Below are positions 59,601-64,000 of a stretch of 64,000 nt of DNA, piece after piece. Positions within the stretch are counted from its first letter, which is position 1. Each line of letters starts with the position of its first letter. Position numbers and translations under genes: made by a program. Source of the DNA: Lepidurus packardi (lineage: Eukaryota; Arthropoda; Branchiopoda; Notostraca; Triopsidae); contig JAKZAN010000075.1 in assembly GCA_023053545.1 (NCBI GenBank), positions 1 to 64,000 of the forward strand, written 5' to 3'. The notes under the pieces were generated by a model, which was given only the letters and a program-made list of their open reading frames with translations, made no database searches and was not told the DNA's origin.

Positions 59601-62000
59601 ACTAATTAAGTACCTAAGGAATTAATTCATTCCGTAAGGAATTAATTATGTCGGTAAGGATTTAATTAAGTCCGTAATGAATTAATTCATTCCGTAAGGA
59701 ATTATTTCAGTCCGTAAGGAATTAATTAAGTCCGTAAGGAGTTAGTTCAGTCCGTAAGGAATTAATTCAGTCCGTAAGGAATTATTTCAGTACGTAAAGA
59801 ATTAATTCATTCCGTAAGGAATTAATTCAGTCCGTAAAGAATTAATTCAGTCCGTAAGGAATTAATTCAGTCCGTAACTAACTAATTCGGTTAGTAATTA
59901 ATTCAATCAATCATAAGGAATTAATACAGTCCCTAAGGAATTAATTCAGTCCGTAAGGAATTAATTCAGTCCGTAAGGAATTAATTCATTTCGTAAGGAA
60001 TTAATTATGTCGGTAAGGATTTACTTAAGTCCGTAATGAATTAATTCATTCCGTAAGGAATTAATTGAATCCGTAAGGAATTAATTTAGTTCGTAAGGAG
60101 TTAGTTCAGTCCGTAAGGAATTAATTCAGTCCGTAAGGAATTAATTCAGTCCGTAAAGAATTAATTCATTCCGTAAGTAATTAATTCAGTCCGTAAAGAA
60201 TTAATTCAGTCCGTAAGGAATTAATTCAGTCCGTAACTAACTAATTCGGTTAGTAATTAATTCAATCAATCATAAGGAATTAATACAGTCCCTAAGGAAT
60301 TAATTCAGTCCGTAAGGAATTAATTCAGTCCGTAAGGAATTAATTCAGTCCGTAACTAATTAATTCAGTCAGTAAGGAATTAATTCAGTCCGTAACTAAT
60401 TAGTTCAGTCAGTAAGGAATTAAGTCAATACGTAATGAATTAATTAAGTCCGTAATGAATTAATTAAGTCCGTAATGAATTAATTAAGTCCGTAAGGAAC
60501 TAATTAAGTACGTAAGGAATTAATTCATTCCGTAAGGAATTAATTATGTCGGTAAGGATTTAATTAAGTCCGTAATGAATTAATTCATTCCGTAAGGAAT
60601 TAATTCAGTCCGTAAGGAATTAATTTAGTCCGTAAGGAGTTAGTTCAGTCCGTAAGGAATTAATTCAGTCCGTAAGGAATTAATTCATTCCGTAAGGAAT
60701 TAATTCACTCCGTAAGGATTTAATTCAGTCCGTAATGAATTAATTCAGTCCGTAAAGAATTAATTCATTCCGTAAGGAATTAATTCAGTCCGTAAAGAAT
60801 TAATTCAGTCCGTAAGGAATTAATTCAGTCCGTAACTAATTAATTCAGTTAGTAAGGAATTCAATCAATCATAAAGAATTAATACAGTCCGTAAGGAATT
60901 AATTCAGTCCGTAAGGAATTAATTCAGTCCGTAACTAATTTATTCAGTCCGTAAGGAATTAATTCAGTCCGTAACTAATTAATTCAGTCCGTAACTAATT
61001 AATTCAGTCCGTAAGGAATTAATTTAGTCCGTAACTAATTAATTCAGTCAGTAAGGAATTAATTAAGTCCGTAAGGAACTAATTAAGTACCTAAGGAATT
61101 AATTCATTCCGTAAGGAATTAATTATGTCGGTAAGGATTTAATTATGTCCGTAATGAATTAATTCATTCCGTAAGGAATTATTTCAGTCCGTAAGGAATT
61201 AATTAAGTCCGTAAGGAGTTAGTTCAGTCCGTAAGGAATTAATTCAGTCCGTAAGGAATTATTTCAGTACGTAAAGAATTAATTCATTCCGTAAGGAATT
61301 AATTCAGTCCGTAAAGAATTAATTCAGTCCGTAAGGAATTTATTCAGTCCCCAAGGAATTAATTCAGTGCGTAAGTAGTTAATTCAGTCCGTAATTAATT
61401 AATTCAGTCCGTAATTAATTAATTCAGTCCGTAAGGAATTAATTCAATCCGTAAGGAGTTAGTTCAGTCCGTAAGGAATTAATTCAGTCCGTAAGGAATT
61501 ATTTCAGTACGTAAAGAATTAATTCATTCCGTAAGGAATTAATTCAGTCCGTAAAGATTTAATTCAGTCCGTAAGTAATTTATTTAGTCCCCAAGGAATT
61601 AATTCAGTGCGTAAGTAGTTAATTCATTCCGTAATTAATTAATTCAGTCCGTAATTAATTAATTCATTCCGTAAGGAATTAATTCAATCCGTTAGGAATT
61701 AATTCAGTCCGTAATGAATTAATTCAGTCCGTAAGGAATTAATTCAGTCCGTAAGGAATTAATTCAGTCCATAAGGAATTAATTCAGTCTGTAAGGAATT
61801 AAATCAGGCCGTAAGGAGTTAATTCACTCTGTAAGGAATTAAATCAGGCCGTAAGGAATTTATTCAGTCCGTAAGGACTTAATTCAGTCCGTAAGTAATT
61901 AATTCAGTCCTTAAGGAATTAATTCAGTCCGTAATTAATTAACTCTGTCCGTAAGGAATTAATTCAGTCCATAACTAATAAATTCAGTAAGTAAGGAATT
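47666..62000. repeat. Satellite 2, main block
   Basis: About 715 copies of the 20-bp monomer GTCCGTAAGGAATTAATTCA. Each monomer holds the perfect palindrome GAATTAATTC. Common variants are taactaattaattcag, taattaattaattcag, taatgaattaattaag, ggccgtaaggagttaatt and cccc aagg. From 47666 to about 50620 the 20-bp register has no insertion or deletion over nearly 150 monomers; later parts slip by one or two bases. A distinctive longer variant (ggttagtaaggaattcaatc followed by aatcataa) recurs at irregular kilobase intervals from 52080 to 60860. No reading frame, gene or inserted element found. Confidence 0.96.
58758..61360. repeat. Higher-order repeats in satellite 2
   Basis: Variant strings in about 58758-60235 restart at 60235 with a 1,477-bp offset (for example tacctaagg at 59611 and 61088). 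Elsewhere the offsets are 2,576 bp (cagagcgtaag at 55475 and 58051; ggttagtaagg at 55776 and 58352), about 2,855-2,875 bp (54006 and 56881; 54557 and 57412), and 1,260-1,280 bp (47801 and 49081; 48101 and 49361). The array has thus grown by unequal duplication of blocks of dozens to over a hundred monomers. Confidence 0.85.
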
Positions 62001-62228
62001 TGTCGAGGAGTGATTCGAATGGGCTGCTACCATTTGTAAGCCTGGTGAGAAGGCTGGTTTGGTGGGGGGCACATCCCTTTTAGCTCAGACTTGACGACAC
62101 GTTTTTTCGTAAAGTTCTTAAGTCAATACATTTATATTTTTAACTAAATCCGTGATTTCTGAAGACATCCATCCCCTTAACACAACGCAGGCTTTCTTAT
62201 ACCTTTTCTAAATTTCCTCCGTGAAATT
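62001..62228 (+). repeat. Putative 5' LTR of the second BEL element
   Basis: 228 bp from the satellite junction to 19 bases before the gag ATG, the same LTR-to-ATG distance as in the first BEL element. It starts with TG but does not end in a clear CA, and no second copy is visible, so the LTR limits are inferred. No strong TATA box; aatacatttatatttttaac at 62125-62144 is AT-rich. Confidence 0.45.
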
Positions 62229-62247
62229 ATTTGGTGCCGTGACCAGG
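62229..62247 (+). promoter_or_regulatory. Primer-binding region of the second BEL element
   Basis: ATTTGGTGCCGTGACCAGG, nearly the same as the 19 bases before gag in the first BEL element and located at the same place. It includes the TGG expected to pair with a tRNA CCA end. The tRNA is not assigned. Confidence 0.65.
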
Positions 62248-64000
62248 ATGTCTTCGGAAAGGGTTGATCCAGTTCTTATACGAAGAGCACAACGTGGTGC
62301 CATTACCAAGCTCCTGAACAAGGTAACGGAAGTCTTAGAAGATAATCTTCCTGTTTCGGCAAAAACAGTCAAGATACAGTCCATGGTGGACCAGATCACG
62401 CAAAGGCTCAACTCACTAGAAGAAGTCCAAGAACGTGTTATTTTGAGTCTGAAGGACGAAGACAAGATTCTTGAAGAGCTTGAACAAGCGGAAGATTACC
62501 GGATGAAAATTAATGAACAAAAAACGGACCTCCTTATACGCCTTGATGAGCTCCAGAACACTACTCAACAGTCGTCTCATGTTCTGAACCAATCGTTTAC
62601 AACTTCCACTTATGAAGGTAACTCTAAGTTACCAAAATTAGTCCTACCGATCTTTGATGGAAACATCCTCAAGTGGAGGGAATTCTGGGACTCATTTAAA
62701 GCAGAAGTCCACAATAACATCCATCTGACTAATATTTCAAAATTCAACTATCTAAAGTCCCTCCTTGAGAAAGAAGCTGCCACGTCTATTGCCGGTCTTA
62801 GTCTCTCCAATGACAATTATGAAAAGGCTATCGACATCCTTATTGAGCGATTTGGAAAGGAGACCAAAATCATCCCGGCCTACATGCGTGCATTGTACAA
62901 CCTACCCAAGCCATCGTCTCAATTGAATGACCTCAAGAAGTTTTCCGACACTTTGGAAGTTTACATCAGAGCGTTGGAGTCTCTAAACAAACATACTGAA
63001 TCTTACGGCGATCTATTGATTTGGATTTTGTTAGATAAACTTAGTCCGGAAACGAGAAGAAATCTAGCTAGGGAAAACCATTCCGGTGACTGGACGCTTG
63101 AGGAATTCCGTGAAGCCATCAAAAGGGAGTTGAACATACTAGATTCCTGTGGGGCGGTGGAGCTGGGAACACCAGGTCGAACTATTGGTCAGAAGACGTT
63201 ACATCCTAATTCTTCTATGCCTACAGCTGTTGCTCTTACAGTCTCTCAAGCTCCTCCCAAGACACCCTGTTGCGTTTTCTGTCAAGAATCTCATACACCG
63301 AGCATATGTACAAAATTGGCGACTGCGGATGAACGTAAGAGATTTGTCAAGGATCATAAACTTTGTTTTAATTGTCTAAGCGGCTCCCATCAAGCCGCCA
63401 ACTGTCGTTCAAAAAATACATGCAGGATCTGTCAAAAAAAACATCACACCAGCTTACATCAAACTACTAATGTTTGTTCCCCTTCTGCGACTCCTGAAGA
63501 CACGACTTTCGCTCAAATAGCTCTTCATACCTCGTCAAATTCTTCTATCGAAACCTCCGTCATGCTTAAAATTGCCAACGCTACTGTCCGAGTTGGAGAT
63601 AGAGCCGTTCCTGCTAATATTTTATTCGACGAAGGTTTTCAACGATCATTCATTTCGTCTAAATTACGATCTCTTCTCCAAGCTCCAGTTGATCATTCTA
63701 TCACAACGAAACTTGCGGTGTTTGGAAGGTCCGCTCCTCGCATTAATCAGTTAAAGGTCATTAAGCTGACCATTTTGGACTCAGAAGGAAAACCCATTCC
63801 CATTGTCACGTTGGAGGTACCTCAAATTGCTGCACCGTTTTATGTCCCCCCCCTTAGGAAACTCCGAGAATTCGAACACTTAAGGGATCTTCGCTTTGCC
63901 TACTCGTACAGTGAAAGGTGTCCGTTTACCATTGACATCCTTGTAGGAGCCGAACATTTTTGGGACTTCATTGGAGATGTCATTATTAAGGGAAATGGAC
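62248..64000 (+). CDS. BEL/Pao gag-pol, N-terminal 584 codons, open to the window edge
   Basis: Reading from ATG at 62248 (MSSERVDPVLIRRAQRGAIT) I find no stop to 64000; the protein continues outside. Residues 1-125 are helical and charged, gag-like. About 128-300 is the DUF1759 capsid-like domain (LPKLVLPIFDGN, KWREFWDSF, FNYLKSLL, AIDILIERFGK). Knuckles follow at about residues 337-350 (CCVFCQESHTPSIC) and 373-408 (CFNCLSGSHQAANC, CRICQKKHHTSLH). The DUF1758/A17 protease follows with ILFDEGFQRSFIS near residue 460, and its end (VGAEHFWDFIGDVIIKGNG) is at the edge. The Asp-Glu-Gly protease site differs from the usual Asp-Ser-Gly; the first BEL has Asp-Asp-Gly. No break is seen, in contrast to the first BEL element. 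Confidence 0.93.
   Translation, partial: MSSERVDPVLIRRAQRGAITKLLNKVTEVLEDNLPVSAKTVKIQSMVDQITQRLNSLEEVQERVILSLKDEDKILEELEQAEDYRMKINEQKTDLLIRLDELQNTTQQSSHVLNQSFTTSTYEGNSKLPKLVLPIFDGNILKWREFWDSFKAEVHNNIHLTNISKFNYLKSLLEKEAATSIAGLSLSNDNYEKAIDILIERFGKETKIIPAYMRALYNLPKPSSQLNDLKKFSDTLEVYIRALESLNKHTESYGDLLIWILLDKLSPETRRNLARENHSGDWTLEEFREAIKRELNILDSCGAVELGTPGRTIGQKTLHPNSSMPTAVALTVSQAPPKTPCCVFCQESHTPSICTKLATADERKRFVKDHKLCFNCLSGSHQAANCRSKNTCRICQKKHHTSLHQTTNVCSPSATPEDTTFAQIALHTSSNSSIETSVMLKIANATVRVGDRAVPANILFDEGFQRSFISSKLRSLLQAPVDHSITTKLAVFGRSAPRINQLKVIKLTILDSEGKPIPIVTLEVPQIAAPFYVPPLRKLREFEHLRDLRFAYSYSERCPFTIDILVGAEHFWDFIGDVIIKGNG

Larger units (their letters stand above)
62001..64000 (+). mobile_element. 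Second BEL/Pao element, 5' part, runs off the window
   Basis: Satellite 2 stops at 62000 and unique sequence starts TGTCGAGGAG, compatible with an LTR start. The conserved BEL leader TTTGGTGCCGTGACCAGG precedes an ATG at 62248 from which gag-pol is open to the edge. Sequence and protein differ clearly from the element at 37511-43703 although the domain order is the same, so it is another family. The target duplication and 3' LTR lie outside the window. Confidence 0.9.

Noticed and set aside
62208..63754. Minus- and plus-strand short frames overlapping the second BEL element
   Set aside because: They are in other frames than the 584-codon gag-pol frame starting at 62248, which carries all recognisable domains.

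Overview
The window looks like heterochromatic sequence from an invertebrate animal, most likely an arthropod. I see no host single-copy gene, tRNA, rRNA or CRISPR array. The organism call is inference: BEL/Pao elements are confined to animals, the non-LTR element has an arthropod-type internal promoter (initiator CA plus a downstream promoter element at +28), and nothing bacterial is present. By length the window is roughly 46% satellite 1, 23% satellite 2 and 31% retrotransposon.

Layout. (1) 1-14994 and 23195-37510 hold one AT-rich satellite (satellite 1), built from about 11-bp steps grouped into 33-, 34- and 45-bp modules and then into nested higher-order repeats of 350 bp, 2.2-2.7 kb and 4,987 bp. 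(2) 14995-23194 is a near full-length RNase H-bearing LINE on the + strand that sits in satellite 1 with a 13-bp target duplication (acaagcatatttc). Its ORF1 is split by about 1.9 kb of foreign sequence, and ORF2 (endonuclease, reverse transcriptase, RNase H, zinc knuckle) is broken by one frame change and one in-frame stop. (3) 37511-43703 is a complete BEL/Pao LTR retrotransposon on the - strand. Its 430-bp LTRs differ at only two bases, yet its gag-pol is broken in several places. (4) 43704-45306 and 45882-47670 are two copies of a Gypsy-type deletion derivative: gag, an in-frame TAG, protease, then the start of RT joined directly to part of integrase. Both copies run into satellite 2 at the same base. 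(5) 45301-45881 and 47666-62000 are satellite 2, a 20-bp monomer carrying a 10-bp palindrome, again with kilobase higher-order repeats. (6) 62001-64000 is the 5' part of a second, different BEL/Pao element on the + strand. Its gag-pol frame is open from 62248 to the window edge (584 codons).

How it fits together. The elements are nested in, or junctioned to, the two satellites. The most interesting relation is between satellite 2 and the Gypsy derivative. Gag, protease and integrase remnant, satellite 2, then a Gypsy 5' leader, then the same order again, suggests that satellite 2 grew inside, or was captured by, a non-autonomous LTR element and later expanded to 14 kb. The first BEL element joins the satellite 1 domain to the Gypsy/satellite 2 domain without a target duplication, which points to recombination between elements or to an assembly join.

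The many short reading frames inside satellite 1 (repeating peptides such as KFQVKLQAYFNEIS) are by-products of repeat units whose length is a multiple of three. I do not call them genes.
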